DNA of 64,000 nt, from assembly GCA_030432295.1 (NCBI GenBank), contig JAUIHI010000011.1, positions 62,001 to 126,000 of the forward strand, written 5' to 3'. Under the pieces are notes generated by a model. It saw only the letters and a program-made list of their open reading frames with translations, was not told where the DNA came from and ran no database searches. The translations under genes and the position numbers were made by a program. Of the stretch, positions 50,457-58,964 are shown one piece after another. Within the stretch, counting starts at the first letter, position 1. Every line of letters begins with the position of its first letter. The DNA comes from Anaerolineae bacterium (GTDB lineage Bacteria; Chloroflexota; Anaerolineae; Caldilineales; Caldilineaceae).

Positions 50457-51371
50457 ATGCGACGCGTACTCTTCCTCTTCCTGGATGGCGTGGGCCTGGG
50501 CAGCGATGACCCGACTGTCAATCCGGTGGCAGCGGCCGAACTCCCAACTCTGCGCGGACTGATCGACGGCAAACCGCTCACGGCCTCTACCGGACGTTAC
50601 AGCAACGGACGCGGCCACCTGATCCCAACCGATGCCCGTTTGGGCGTGCCGGGTCAACCCCAGAGCGCAACGGGCCAGGCTGCCATTCTCACCGGTGTCA
50701 ACGCGCCGGCCCGGCTGGGTGAACACTACGGCCCCCGGCCCGACCAGCGGGTGCGGGACATCCTGGACGAAGCCAGCCTCTTTGCCCGGCTCAACCAAGC
50801 CGGGCTGCCCAGCTATTTTTGCAACGCCTATCCCCAGGGCTATTTTGATCGGATCAAACAGGGCAAGCGGGGGCTGAGCGCGGTGCCCTATGCGGCTACT
50901 GTGGGCGGGCAGGCCCTGCTCACTGCGGACGCGATGCGGGCGGGCACGGCTTTGAGCGCCAATTTCACGGGGGAAGGCTGGCGCACCCAATTGGGCTACA
51001 CCGACATTCCCGACTATACATTGGAAGAGGCCGGGGCCAGGTGGTGGGAGATCGCCCAGCCCTATCGTTTTGTCTTCTTCGAGCATTGGCTGACCGACAG
51101 GCTGGGCCACTATCGGGATATGGCCGGTGCGGTGAAAAACTTTCAACGCATCGACCGCTTTGTGGCGGGTCTGCTGGCCGCCGCAGATTGGGAGAACACA
51201 CTGCTGATTATCAGCAGCGATCACGGCAACATCGAGGATTGCACGGTTCGTCTCCACACGGAAAACCCGGCGCTGACACTGCTCTACGGCGCGCAGAGCA
51301 GCCGCATCGCCCCGCGTATTCGTGGCCTGGATGACTTCGCCAGTGTGATCGAAAATTTTCTGCAACTGTAG
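50457..51371 (+). CDS. Alkaline phosphatase superfamily metalloenzyme (phosphopentomutase/iPGM-like)
   Basis: 304 residues. The first strand RVLFLFLDGVGLGSDD gives the metal-binding Asp, PQSATGQAAILTG the Ser/Thr nucleophile region, and ISSDHGNIED the second metal site, as in cofactor-independent phosphoglycerate mutases and phosphopentomutases. It lacks the long inserts of those enzymes and is shorter, so the reaction is not assignable; a phosphatase or phosphotransferase is likely. The ATG lies just after TTTTGCC repeats and has no clear ribosome site. The stop TAG is inside the hairpin at 51367-51423. Confidence 0.82.
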   Translation: MRRVLFLFLDGVGLGSDDPTVNPVAAAELPTLRGLIDGKPLTASTGRYSNGRGHLIPTDARLGVPGQPQSATGQAAILTGVNAPARLGEHYGPRPDQRVRDILDEASLFARLNQAGLPSYFCNAYPQGYFDRIKQGKRGLSAVPYAATVGGQALLTADAMRAGTALSANFTGEGWRTQLGYTDIPDYTLEEAGARWWEIAQPYRFVFFEHWLTDRLGHYRDMAGAVKNFQRIDRFVAGLLAAADWENTLLIISSDHGNIEDCTVRLHTENPALTLLYGAQSSRIAPRIRGLDDFASVIENFLQL

Positions 51372-51423
51372 GGGCGCTGCTTGCTGCGCCCGTGTGTCGG
51401 ACGCAGCAAGCAGCGCCCCTACA
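51367..51423. terminator. Perfect 22-bp hairpin after metalloenzyme gene
   Basis: TGTAGGGGCGCTGCTTGCTG plus CG, and its exact complement, enclose 13 nt. The stop codon is part of the stem. There is no strong U-run, so it is either a terminator or a dispersed repeat. Confidence 0.7.
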
Positions 51424-51475
51424 GATTTATCTGGAGCTGAACCTATCCAATAGGACGGGTGCGCAGGGCCAAAGT

Positions 51476-51486
51476 TATGCTAGACT
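51476..51486 (+). promoter_or_regulatory. -10 region of tlpA-like gene
   Basis: TATGCT and the overlapping TGCTAGACT (extended -10 type) end 6 nt before the ATG at 51493, implying a leaderless or nearly leaderless message. The -35 match is weak. Confidence 0.45.
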
Positions 51487-51492
51487 GAACAT

Positions 51493-52080
51493 ATGGAAGA
51501 AATTGCTACCACACCTCCACAAACCGGAACTTCTGACCGTCGCCCTATCTTCTATGGCCTGGGCGGGGTGATTCTGCTGGCACTGCTGGGCTGGTTCGTC
51601 TGGGCGCGCCTTTCTCCGGCCCCGCCTTCTGCCCCGATTTCCTCCATCCCTGCGCCAGAAGTGGGCCACCCGGCCCCGGATTTCGTCTTGCCCGCTCTGG
51701 ACGGAAGCGAAGTCCGCCTGGCCGACCTGCGGGGTAAACCGGTGATCCTCAACTTCTGGGCCACCTGGTGTCCCCCCTGTCGGCGGGAGATGCCCGCGCT
51801 GGAAATTGTCTGGCAGCAATACAGCCGGGGCGATGTGATGGTGCTGGGGGTGGATCAGGGAGAGAGCATCGCGGTGGTGAGCGAGTATGTGCGCCAGAAT
51901 GTGGGTGTCACCTTCCCCCTGCTGCTGGACCGCAGCCAGGATGTGGGCGATCTCTATCTGGTGCGTTCTCTGCCCACTACTTTTTTCATCGACGCCGATG
52001 GAATCATCCGGGAGGTTCGGGTGGGTGGACCGATGGAAGTGGATTTTCTCAATGAGAAAGCGCGGTCGCTGGCACGATAG
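51493..52080 (+). CDS. Membrane-anchored TlpA-like thiol-disulfide oxidoreductase
   Basis: 195 residues: one N-terminal membrane helix (IFYGLGGVILLALLGWFVWA), a proline-rich linker and an extracytoplasmic thioredoxin fold. HPAPDFVLPALDGSEVRLAD and VILNFWATWCPPCRREMPAL give the active-site CPPC (about 93-96). LPTTFFIDADG has the cis-Pro. It reduces or oxidises exported protein thiols, for instance in cytochrome c maturation. It begins at an ATG with no ribosome site 7 nt after a -10 box. A perfect hairpin follows the stop. Confidence 0.93.
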   Translation: MEEIATTPPQTGTSDRRPIFYGLGGVILLALLGWFVWARLSPAPPSAPISSIPAPEVGHPAPDFVLPALDGSEVRLADLRGKPVILNFWATWCPPCRREMPALEIVWQQYSRGDVMVLGVDQGESIAVVSEYVRQNVGVTFPLLLDRSQDVGDLYLVRSLPTTFFIDADGIIREVRVGGPMEVDFLNEKARSLAR

Positions 52081-52105
52081 CGCGCAAAGCTCTGCGGTAG
52101 GAACG

Positions 52106-52160
52106 CATAGAAAAGAGAAACGAGAGATCGTCGTTCGATCTCTCGTTTCTCTTTTCTATG
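52106..52160. terminator. 25-bp perfect hairpin between convergent genes
   Basis: CATAGAAAAGAGAAACGAGA plus GATCG and its exact complement enclose TCGTT. Convergent placement suggests a bidirectional terminator. Confidence 0.85.
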
Positions 52161-52171
52161 GCCTAGACGCA

Positions 52172-53104
52172 TCAATCGGCGGTGCTGGCTTTCCCTTGCC
52201 GGGTACGCCGGATGAACCAGCGCAGCAGCCAGAACAGTGCCGCCAGAGGAATGGCCGCGATCAGCGCCAGGGGCAGGAAGAAGATGAGCAGCCAGATGGC
52301 CGCGGAGCCAAGCCACTGAAGTGCGGAGACCAGACCTCGCAGCGCGGAACGGGCCACGCCCGTCGGCTGCCAGCCCGCCACCACAATCGGGCGGCTGAGT
52401 GCGTCCGGAGTCAGGTTCACCTCTACGGTGGCGAGACCAATCAGATTGTCCAGCAGATTTCTGCGCCCCTGAATCACTTCGATCTGACCGCGGATTTCGC
52501 TCATCCGGGCGTGGACCTGCAAAATATCCTCGGCAGTGGAGCCGGGGCGTTCCCGCACGTCACTCAACAGGGCCAGCAATTCCTGTTCCGTCGCCTGCAA
52601 ATTGGTCAGTTGCGCGGTCAGGTCTGTGTACTGGTCGGTCACATCTTCCCGGCTGATTGTGCGGGATTCCACACTCAGGGCCAGACTCTCCAATTGGGCA
52701 AGCAACGCGTCCAAACCTTCTGCTGGCACGCGCAGAGTCATCGACCCGGCCAAAGCCCGGTCTGCTTCGGAGCCACTTTTGTAGAAGTTGGCATTGGCGA
52801 CAAAGCCACCCGCGGCAGTCACAGTCGATTCAATGGCGCTGACGGCCGCATCGGTGTCCGCCACCACCAGCGAAAGAGCAGCCCGCCCAATGACTTTGCG
52901 CTCCACCGCGTTGCTCAGGCTGGCGTCGCCGTCGTAGGCCAGAAACGCGCCACCGCTGGATTCTTCCTGGTACATCTCCGCCGCCGGGGCTGCGGGCGCA
53001 TATTCCATCGGCGCAGATTGAGACATCGGCGCGCTCGCACAGCCAGCCAATAGGAGAACACACACCGCCAATAACAGACCGAACCGCATATAAAATCTGC
53101 CCAT
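52172..53104 (-). CDS. DUF4349 domain lipoprotein
   Basis: 310 residues. The lipoprotein signal peptide FGLLLAVCVLLLAGCAS has its lipobox Cys near 22. The DUF4349 domain (about 65-270) begins RKVIGRAALSLVVADTDAAV, has AGGFVANANFY and MTLRVPAEGLDALLAQLE, then a long coiled coil (DVTDQYTDLTAQLTNLQATE, EILQV-type heptads). A C-terminal membrane helix (AAIWLLIFFLPLALIAAIPL) and a basic tail follow. So it is anchored at both ends; function unknown. The ATG at 53104 has AGGAGG 9 nt upstream; GTG at 53110 is too close to that site. Confidence 0.9.
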   Translation of the reverse strand: MGRFYMRFGLLLAVCVLLLAGCASAPMSQSAPMEYAPAAPAAEMYQEESSGGAFLAYDGDASLSNAVERKVIGRAALSLVVADTDAAVSAIESTVTAAGGFVANANFYKSGSEADRALAGSMTLRVPAEGLDALLAQLESLALSVESRTISREDVTDQYTDLTAQLTNLQATEQELLALLSDVRERPGSTAEDILQVHARMSEIRGQIEVIQGRRNLLDNLIGLATVEVNLTPDALSRPIVVAGWQPTGVARSALRGLVSALQWLGSAAIWLLIFFLPLALIAAIPLAALFWLLRWFIRRTRQGKASTAD

Positions 53105-53157
53105 TTTCACTCTCCTCCTGTGCTGTGCGAACCAACTGATTCCACGAAAGTCTTTGT

Positions 53158-53300
53158 CCGCAGATGACGCAGATTCCGCAGATTGAATCCGGCAAATCTT
53201 GAAAATCTGTGGATAAGCACTTCTTTGGTTTTACTCAATTCGCTGATGAAACCAAAAATGAGAGTCTGCGGTCAGCGGTCGGTCGTCCGCCGTCTTCTCT
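53158..53300. repeat. GCAGATTG and CTGCGGT word repeats
   Basis: 53158-53215 has TCCGCAGATGACGCAGATTC, then CGCAGATTGAATCCG and AAATCTTGAAAATCTGTGGAT. 53265-53300 has GAGAGTCTGCGGTCAGCGGT, then a GCCGTC...CTCTC return arm. No gene is seen in the 278-nt gap apart from the promoter at 53305. Confidence 0.6.
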
Positions 53301-53304
53301 CTGG

Positions 53305-53333
53305 TTGCCACCCTACCCTACAAATGATAGACT
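53305..53333 (+). promoter_or_regulatory. Extended -10 promoter of dehydrogenase gene
   Basis: TTGCCA, 17 nt, TAGACT preceded by TGA (TGATAGACT). The predicted start is near 53340, 43 nt before the ATG. Confidence 0.65.
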
Positions 53334-53382
53334 ACTTTTGATCTCTGTTTGTTCCCATCCCCCACCCAAAGGAAGAGACCCG

Positions 53383-54324
53383 ATGTTGAGCCACACCCTG
53401 CGCTATTTGGATAACGGTAGCATCGAATTGATCGAACAGGAAATCGGCGATCCCCAGCCAGGGGAGGTGCAACTGAGCGGCGGCGCGTGCGGCATCTGCT
53501 CTTGGGACATTGCCACGGCCCGCTATGGCAAGGATATGCACCCCAAGGCCCCGGCTGGTCACGAAGGCGTGGGCTATGTGGCAAAGGTGGGCACTGGTGT
53601 GACCGGTCTGCGCGAGGGTGACCGGGTGGCGGGCGGCGGCTTTGCCACTGTGCGCAATCTGGCCGCGGAGCGGGTCTACAAACTCCCCGATTCATCCCTG
53701 GCCGACGAATTCTGGATCGTCGAGCCGGTTTCCTGTGCGGTGACCGGGCTGGACCACTGCCGCTTGCAGCCCGGCCAGCGCATCGCCCTCATCGGCTGCG
53801 GATTTATGGGCCAGTTGATTTTGCAGGGGCTGCTCCACGCACCCCTGGCCGAGCTGGTGGTCATTGACATCGCCGACAACCGGCTGGCGCTGGCGGCCAA
53901 ACAGGGCGCGACAGAAACCATCAACAGCGCTCAGGTGGATCGGGCCGAGCTGGTCGCCAGCCTGAAGGCACGCAATTTCGATGTGGTGGTGGACACCACT
54001 GGCAGCCAGCCAGCCCTGGACCTGGCCACGGACATTGTGCGCCGGGGTGGGCTGATCAATCTCTTCGGCTGGATCAAAGGCAGCCAGGCCACATTCGACC
54101 CGACCAAATGGCATCTCGGCGGCTTTTCGGTAGTCAACTCTGCGCCCAGTTCCCGGCTGCGCGATCCCTTCCCCCCCGCCATCGATCTGATCCACCGGGG
54201 CATCTTCGATCTGCGCCCACTCGTCACCCACACCGTTCCCCTGGCCGACTACCCGGACCTGATGGCGGAGATTCTGAGTGGGGACGGCGGGTATGTGAAG
54301 GGCGTTGTGACGCTGAGGGGATAG
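53383..54324 (+). CDS. Zinc-type MDR alcohol/polyol dehydrogenase
   Basis: About 313 residues from the ATG at 53383 (AGGAAGAG upstream); a longer frame to 53209 would run through promoter and repeats. CGICSWDIATARYG and APAGHEGVGYVAKVGTGV contain the catalytic Cys and the GHE motif of zinc MDR enzymes. The structural-zinc cysteine lobe is short or absent. IALIGCGFMGQLILQGLL is the NAD site. Similar to sorbitol/threonine-dehydrogenase-like proteins. Substrate unknown; no sugar genes are adjacent. Confidence 0.85.
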   Translation: MLSHTLRYLDNGSIELIEQEIGDPQPGEVQLSGGACGICSWDIATARYGKDMHPKAPAGHEGVGYVAKVGTGVTGLREGDRVAGGGFATVRNLAAERVYKLPDSSLADEFWIVEPVSCAVTGLDHCRLQPGQRIALIGCGFMGQLILQGLLHAPLAELVVIDIADNRLALAAKQGATETINSAQVDRAELVASLKARNFDVVVDTTGSQPALDLATDIVRRGGLINLFGWIKGSQATFDPTKWHLGGFSVVNSAPSSRLRDPFPPAIDLIHRGIFDLRPLVTHTVPLADYPDLMAEILSGDGGYVKGVVTLRG

Positions 54325-54326
54325 GA

Positions 54327-54450
54327 GGTATTGGATATTGGGTATTTCGTGGGGGCGTTGGCGGCCCGTTTCCATCTTTGCCCACCGGCCCTACCCAATC
54401 TCTTTATTCAGCGATTCCTTTACCCAACGAAATATCTGATACCCAATACC
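54327..54450. repeat. ATTGGATATT-family repeat with distant arms
   Basis: GGTATTGGATATTGGGTATT plus TCGT (54327-54350) and ACGAAATATCTGATACCCAA plus TACC (54427-54450) pair imperfectly across 76 nt. A further TGATACCCAA copy follows and touches the next start codon. Confidence 0.75.
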
Positions 54451-54461
54451 TGATACCCAAA

Positions 54462-54671
54462 ATGTCCATCAAAACCTTCGATTCCCTCGCCGATCTGGGC
54501 GACTATTACAGCAGCGAAGTCTTCCGTTCTATGGACGACGACACCCTCTTTGTCTTCGACAGCCGGCAATACCAGTGGCTGCGCTATCGATGGAGCCAGG
54601 GCCGACGGGAGGTGCGCTTTGTGGAAGTCGTGAGCGGTGGCCTGCCGATTGTGACACAGATATACCCGTGA
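54462..54671 (+). CDS. 69-residue hypothetical protein
   Basis: MSIKTFDSLADLGDYYSSEV, then SMDDDTLFVFDSRQYQWLRY and a basic, beta-rich end. Composition and codon use look like a real small protein, but I do not recognise a family. The ATG begins 2 nt after a repeat word (ATACCCAA) and has no ribosome site. Confidence 0.45.
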   Translation: MSIKTFDSLADLGDYYSSEVFRSMDDDTLFVFDSRQYQWLRYRWSQGRREVRFVEVVSGGLPIVTQIYP

Positions 54672-54827
54672 AATCTGTTGTGGGGCAAAACAGTTGGACA
54701 GGCGACGGCTCTGGCGCGACAATGAGAACGTCTTATGCGTAGTGTCACTTGGCATAACGCCAGCGCGGAGATTCTGGATGCTGTTCGGTGTAGCGCGCTG
54801 GGACAAAGATAATCAGAAAGGAAGCGA

Positions 54828-55085
54828 ATGATGAGCGACGGGAAACAGAAGAAGAAGTGGAGCGAGTTGTCCGGTCCGGCCAAAGCAGGCTCGGTGGTGA
54901 TGGGACTGATTCAGGTCAGCCTGCTGGTTGCAGCGCTGGTCGACATCTACCGCCGACCCGCCGAGGAGATCAACGGCAGCAAAACCATGTGGACAGGTCT
55001 GGCCTTTATCAACTATGCGGGACCGATAGCCTATTTCATCAAAGGTCGCAAGCAGTTGCCCGCGGTGGAAGACTCCCAGGGCTAA
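54828..55085 (+). CDS. Small membrane protein with PLD-nuclease N-terminal-like (PLDc_N) segments
   Basis: 85 residues. A charged start (SDGKQKKKWSELSGPAKAG) is followed by two membrane helices, VVMGLIQVSLLVAALVDIYR and MWTGLAFINYAGPIAYFIKG. The D-x-x-R-R-P and PIAYFIKGR features are those of the cardiolipin-synthase N-terminal (PLDc_N) family. AGGAAG precedes two ATGs in tandem (54828, 54831). It is monocistronic with its own terminator. Function unknown. Confidence 0.75.
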   Translation: MMSDGKQKKKWSELSGPAKAGSVVMGLIQVSLLVAALVDIYRRPAEEINGSKTMWTGLAFINYAGPIAYFIKGRKQLPAVEDSQG

Positions 55086-55096
55086 GTTGTGGCTGC

Positions 55097-55139
55097 AAAG
55101 AGATGCCGGGTTTTCGGGAAACCCGGCATCTCTTTTTTT
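55097..55139 (+). terminator. Intrinsic terminator
   Basis: AAAGAGATGCCGGGTTT and AAACCCGGCATCTCTTT with a 5-nt loop and a continuing T-run, 11 nt after the stop of the small membrane-protein gene. Confidence 0.92.
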
Positions 55140-55174
55140 ATACTGAACAATCACCCAACCATCGGAGGACCCCA

Positions 55175-56797
55175 ATGCCCGCAGCCATTTGCGCCCCCCA
55201 GCCCGACGCGGTTGACGCCGGGGCCACAATTTTACGCAAGGGCGGCAACGCCATCGACGCCGCGGTGGCCTGTGCCCTGGCCCAGGCAATCGTCGATCCC
55301 CAGGACTGCGGACTGGGCGGCTATGCCTTGGCCAATCTGCACCTGGCCGGGATGAGCGGCTCTGTCGGGCTGGATGCGCCCGCGCTGGCCGGGGCCAAAG
55401 TCACCGGCGATATGTGGGTGGATCAGGTCATCCGCCCCAACCCGGACGGCTGGGGCTTCTTCCTGAAGGGCCACGTCAACGAAAGCGGCTACACATCCGT
55501 CTGTACCCCCGGCACTGTCGCAATGCTGGCCGCGCTGCTGGAACGCTGGGGAACCCTCTCCTGGGCGGAGGTGGCCGCGCCCGCGCTGCGACTGGCCGAG
55601 GAGGGCTGGATGGTGGGTGGGATGATTGCGGGCTGGTGGCAGCGCTCCCGCCGCTATCCAGAGACCGTCTCCTTTTTGGACCAGATCACCCGCCACGCCG
55701 AGGCCAGCCGCATCTATCTGGACGCAGAAGGCAACGCCCACGAAGCGGGCGATGTCATCCGCAATCCCGACTACGCCCGCAGCCTGCAACGGATTATCGA
55801 CAACGGCCCGGAGGATTTCTATCACGGCGATCTGATGGAGCAGATGACTTCCGACCTGGCGGCCAACGGCAGCTTCGTCACTCGCCAGGATTTCGAGAGC
55901 TATGCGTTGCGGGAGCAGATGTCGGTCAGCGGAACCTATCGGGGCCACGTCGTCACCAGCGCTGCGCCTCCCCACGGCGGGCCGACACTTATTGCCATTC
56001 TTAACATTCTGGAAGGTTACGATTTGGCAGCCCTGGGCCACAATTCGCCCGAATACATTTACACCGTTTCGATGGCGATGAAAGCTGCCTTTGCCGACCG
56101 CAACCCGCATATGGCCGATCCCAACTTTGAGGACGTGCCCACCGAATGGATGATGACGAAAGAGCGGGCCGCCTTCTGGCGAGATCACATCGCCGCTGGC
56201 AAACCGATCCACGCCGAATTCACACCGACCGGCTCGCCCCACACTACCCACGTCAGCGTCGTGGACGGCGCAGGCAACGTCGTCAATCTCACCCACTCCT
56301 TGGGGATGTCTTCGGGCGTCATCACACCGGGGCTGGGCTTTATGTACAACAATTCGATGGTGAACTTTCACCCCTGGCCCGGCCACCCCAACTCGATTGT
56401 GCCAGGCAAAGGACGCACAACCGGAATGGCTCCGACAATTGTCTATACAAAGGGAGACAGCGACGCGCATCAACCCCTGCTGGCCCTGGGCGCGCCGGGT
56501 GCAACTCGCATCATCACCGGCTGCGTGCAGGTGATCCTGAATGCGCTGGACTTTGGGATGAGCGCGGCAGAGGCGGTCTACGCGCCCCGCTTCGACTGCC
56601 AGGTGGGGGCCATTCGCCACGAGCGACGCATCCCCGGCTCGGTGATGGCGGAAGTGGCCAAACGCCACCCGGTGCTGGAATTGCCCTACAGTTACGGCGG
56701 CGTGGGGCTGGTCCACGCCATCTACCGGGACCCGACCACCGGCGCGCTCAGCGGCGGCGCGGACGGCGGCGGCGAGGGGATGGCGGTCGTTGTTTGA
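55175..56797 (+). CDS. Gamma-glutamyltransferase family protein
   Basis: 540 residues of the Ntn-hydrolase family that cleaves gamma-glutamyl bonds (glutathione) after autoprocessing. The large subunit begins AICAPQPDAVDAGATILRKG, then NAIDAAVACALAQAIVDPQDCGLGG in the usual form. The processing site is SPHTTHVSVVDGAGN with the new N-terminal Thr (about residue 354). GVITPGLGFMYNNSM and GAPGATRIITG follow. There is no signal peptide, so it may be cytosolic, as in some bacterial GGT-like amidases. GGAGG precedes the ATG. It lies before an arginase gene. Confidence 0.92.
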   Translation: MPAAICAPQPDAVDAGATILRKGGNAIDAAVACALAQAIVDPQDCGLGGYALANLHLAGMSGSVGLDAPALAGAKVTGDMWVDQVIRPNPDGWGFFLKGHVNESGYTSVCTPGTVAMLAALLERWGTLSWAEVAAPALRLAEEGWMVGGMIAGWWQRSRRYPETVSFLDQITRHAEASRIYLDAEGNAHEAGDVIRNPDYARSLQRIIDNGPEDFYHGDLMEQMTSDLAANGSFVTRQDFESYALREQMSVSGTYRGHVVTSAAPPHGGPTLIAILNILEGYDLAALGHNSPEYIYTVSMAMKAAFADRNPHMADPNFEDVPTEWMMTKERAAFWRDHIAAGKPIHAEFTPTGSPHTTHVSVVDGAGNVVNLTHSLGMSSGVITPGLGFMYNNSMVNFHPWPGHPNSIVPGKGRTTGMAPTIVYTKGDSDAHQPLLALGAPGATRIITGCVQVILNALDFGMSAAEAVYAPRFDCQVGAIRHERRIPGSVMAEVAKRHPVLELPYSYGGVGLVHAIYRDPTTGALSGGADGGGEGMAVVV

Positions 56798-56890
56798 GAT
56801 ATTCGGTATTGGATATTGGGCGTGCGGAGACGTAATTGCGTACTGCGTATTCCGTCGTGCGGGCCGAGCATTCACAATTCCGTTCACTAT
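56798..56890. repeat. ATTGGATATT and GCGTATT words
   Basis: GATATTCGGTATTGGATATT plus GGGCG, followed by CGTAATTGCGTACTGCGTAT. A single arm without a clear return arm, placed between the gamma-glutamyltransferase and arginase genes. Confidence 0.6.
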
Positions 56891-56921
56891 TTGTTTTGCT
56901 GTTGAAAGTTGAGCCAACTTC

Positions 56922-57836
56922 ATGCACAAAATCCGAATTGTCGGCGTGCCGATGGACCTGGGCCAGCAGCGCCGGGGCGTGGATATGGGACCCAGCGCGG
57001 TGCGCTATGCGGGTCTCTATGAGCGGTTGCAACGGCTGGGCCACGAAGTGGAAGATGTGGGCAATGTCTCTGTGCCTGTGCGGGACGAGGCTGGCGTGCG
57101 CGCCGAACAGTGGATCGAAAGCGGCAGCGGCGGCCTGCGCCATCTGACCGCGGTCATCGAAGCCTGTAGTGCCATCTACGCGATGGCAGAAGAGTGCGCG
57201 ACGACGCCGGAAATCCCCATCTTCCTGGGCGGGGACCACTCCATCGCCATCGGCACAGTCGGCGGCAGTGCCAGCAGCGGGCCATTGGGTCTGATTTGGG
57301 TCGACGCCCACGGCGACTACAACACACCGGAGATCACCCCGTCGGGCAACATCCACGGGATGCCGGTGGCGGTGCTGTTGGGAGAGGGCCGGGAGGAACT
57401 GGTCAATCTCGGCCACCCCGGCCCCAAACTGCAACCTCAGGATGTGGTAATGATCGGCATCCGGGATTTGGACGCTAAAGAACGCCAGGCATTGGCGGTC
57501 AGCGGCGTGACTGTTTTCACAATGCGGGATATGGACGAACTGGGGATGGGGACTGTCGCCCGCCGCGCCCTGACCCGGCTCAGCCACCTGGACCGCATCC
57601 ACGTCAGCTTCGATATGGACGCAATGGAGCCGTCCGCCGCGCCGGGGGTGGGCACGCCTGTCACCGGTGGGCTGACCTTTCGGGAGGCCCATCTGCTGAT
57701 GGAGATTCTGGCCGAATCGCGTAAAATTGCGTCGCTGGATGTGGTGGAGATCAACCCGATTCTGGACGAAGGCAACCGCACTGCGGAACTGGCTGTGGAG
57801 TTGATTGCGTCGATCTTTGGGCAGAAAATTTTGTAG
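56922..57836 (+). CDS. rocF: Arginase
   Basis: 304 residues of the ureohydrolase family; it hydrolyses arginine to ornithine and urea with two Mn2+. The metal-site motifs are [24 protein letters not shown] and [20 protein letters not shown]. The start [20 protein letters not shown] is typical of arginases rather than agmatinases. No ribosome site is evident (CAACTTC before the ATG). The stop codon overlaps a CTGGCAG palindrome. Confidence 0.93.
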   Translation: MHKIRIVGVPMDLGQQRRGVDMGPSAVRYAGLYERLQRLGHEVEDVGNVSVPVRDEAGVRAEQWIESGSGGLRHLTAVIEACSAIYAMAEECATTPEIPIFLGGDHSIAIGTVGGSASSGPLGLIWVDAHGDYNTPEITPSGNIHGMPVAVLLGEGREELVNLGHPGPKLQPQDVVMIGIRDLDAKERQALAVSGVTVFTMRDMDELGMGTVARRALTRLSHLDRIHVSFDMDAMEPSAAPGVGTPVTGGLTFREAHLLMEILAESRKIASLDVVEINPILDEGNRTAELAVELIASIFGQKIL

Positions 57837-57857
57837 GTCGGACTGGCAGTCCGACCT
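57835..57857. repeat. Palindrome AGGTCGGACTG-G-CAGTCCGACCT
   Basis: A perfect 11-bp stem with a one-base centre, overlapping the arginase stop. It has the same CTG-N-CAG design as the elements at 4738, 21185 and 47571. Confidence 0.75.
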
Positions 57858-57876
57858 GCGCGCTGGAGAACTTTCT

Positions 57877-58395
57877 ATGACGACAGTCGCACTTCTATCC
57901 CACAGCGAAGCCCTGGCCGAGCTGTATGGGCTGGTCGGAATTCTGGTGGATTCGGTCAATGACGGCGCATCGGTGGGATTTCACCGCCCAATGGACCCGG
58001 CAGAGGCCGTCGCCTATTGGCAGGGCGTCTGCGCGGATGTGGAAAAGGGGCGGGTTCTGCTCTTCGCCGCCTGGGTGGACGGCCAACTGGCGGGCACAGC
58101 CCAATTGCAACCCAGCCCGAAACCCAACGGCAGAAACCGGGCGGAAGTGGCCAAAGTGCTGGTTCACTCAGCCTTCCGCCGCCGGGGGATAGGCCGGGCG
58201 CTGATGGACGCACTGGAAGCCGAGGCCCGCCGCCTGGACCGCACGACGCTTGTGCTGGACACCCGTCTGGGCGATGCGGGGGAACCGCTCTACACCAGTT
58301 GCGGCTATACGCGGGTCGGCGTCATTCCCGCGTACGTCATCGACGAAGATGGCAGACCGGACGCGACGGTCTTCTATTACAAATTGCTGTCGTAA
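57877..58395 (+). CDS. GNAT family N-acetyltransferase
   Basis: About 172 residues from the ATG at 57877 (GGAG at 8 nt). The acetyl-CoA binding motif is VAKVLVHSAFRRRGIGRALMD (R-R-x-G-I-G, about 88-108), followed by LVLDTRLGDAGEPLYTSCGYTRVGVIP, as usual in the family. The acceptor is unknown. It follows arginase by 40 nt, with a palindrome between, and may be co-transcribed. A hairpin terminator follows. Confidence 0.9.
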   Translation: MTTVALLSHSEALAELYGLVGILVDSVNDGASVGFHRPMDPAEAVAYWQGVCADVEKGRVLLFAAWVDGQLAGTAQLQPSPKPNGRNRAEVAKVLVHSAFRRRGIGRALMDALEAEARRLDRTTLVLDTRLGDAGEPLYTSCGYTRVGVIPAYVIDEDGRPDATVFYYKLLS

Positions 58396-58407
58396 TTTCC
58401 CCACGAG

Positions 58408-58441
58408 AGAAGTCCGACTTTTTCTGAAAAGTCGGACTTCT
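58408..58441 (+). terminator. Hairpin AGAAGTCCGACTTTT
   Basis: The 15-nt arms are exact complements with a 4-nt loop, 12 nt after the acetyltransferase stop. Same design as 20910-20943. Confidence 0.75.
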
Positions 58442-58457
58442 GAGCCACGGAGAATAT

Positions 58458-58919
58458 ATGCCCAACCCTACCTTTGACACCGCCGCTGCCCACCGCTGGT
58501 TTGCCGCGGAACTGAACAACAATCTCTGGCTCGCGCTGGACGCAGGCCGCTGGTCCGCGGACGAGACGGAGCAGAATATCCACGCGGCCCACGCCTCCTG
58601 CTACCACTGGCTGCAAGTAGGCAATGTCAGCCATCACGCCCGGGCCGAATGTCTGGTGGCAAATGTCTACGCCGCGGCTGGTTTCGGCGAATCAGCCCTG
58701 CGTCACGCCCTGCGCTGCCAGGAACTGATCGAAGACAGCCCCTACGCCTTCGAGGATTGGGATTTCGCCTTTGCCTACGACGCGCTGGCCCGAGCCTACA
58801 CACTGACTGACGACGCGGGGGAAGCCGAGTATCACCTGCAACGGGCGCAAACTGCCGGGGATGGGATTGTGGATGAGGAAGATCGGGCGATTTTTCTGAA
58901 GTGGTTTGCCCTAAGATAG
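58458..58919 (+). CDS. Conserved hypothetical protein, TPR-like helical
   Basis: 153 residues, all helical by pattern: AAHRWFAAELNNNLWLALDA, HAAHASCYHWLQVGNVSHHA, RAECLVANVYAAAGFGESAL and AFAYDALARAYTLTDDAGEA resemble tetratricopeptide-type helix pairs. Many His/Cys/Trp residues are found in the second helix. I know of no defined function. GGAG lies 6 nt before the ATG. Confidence 0.7.
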   Translation: MPNPTFDTAAAHRWFAAELNNNLWLALDAGRWSADETEQNIHAAHASCYHWLQVGNVSHHARAECLVANVYAAAGFGESALRHALRCQELIEDSPYAFEDWDFAFAYDALARAYTLTDDAGEAEYHLQRAQTAGDGIVDEEDRAIFLKWFALR

Positions 58920-58964
58920 ACGGCGGACCGCTGACGACAGACCGCAACTCGCAACTCGCAACCA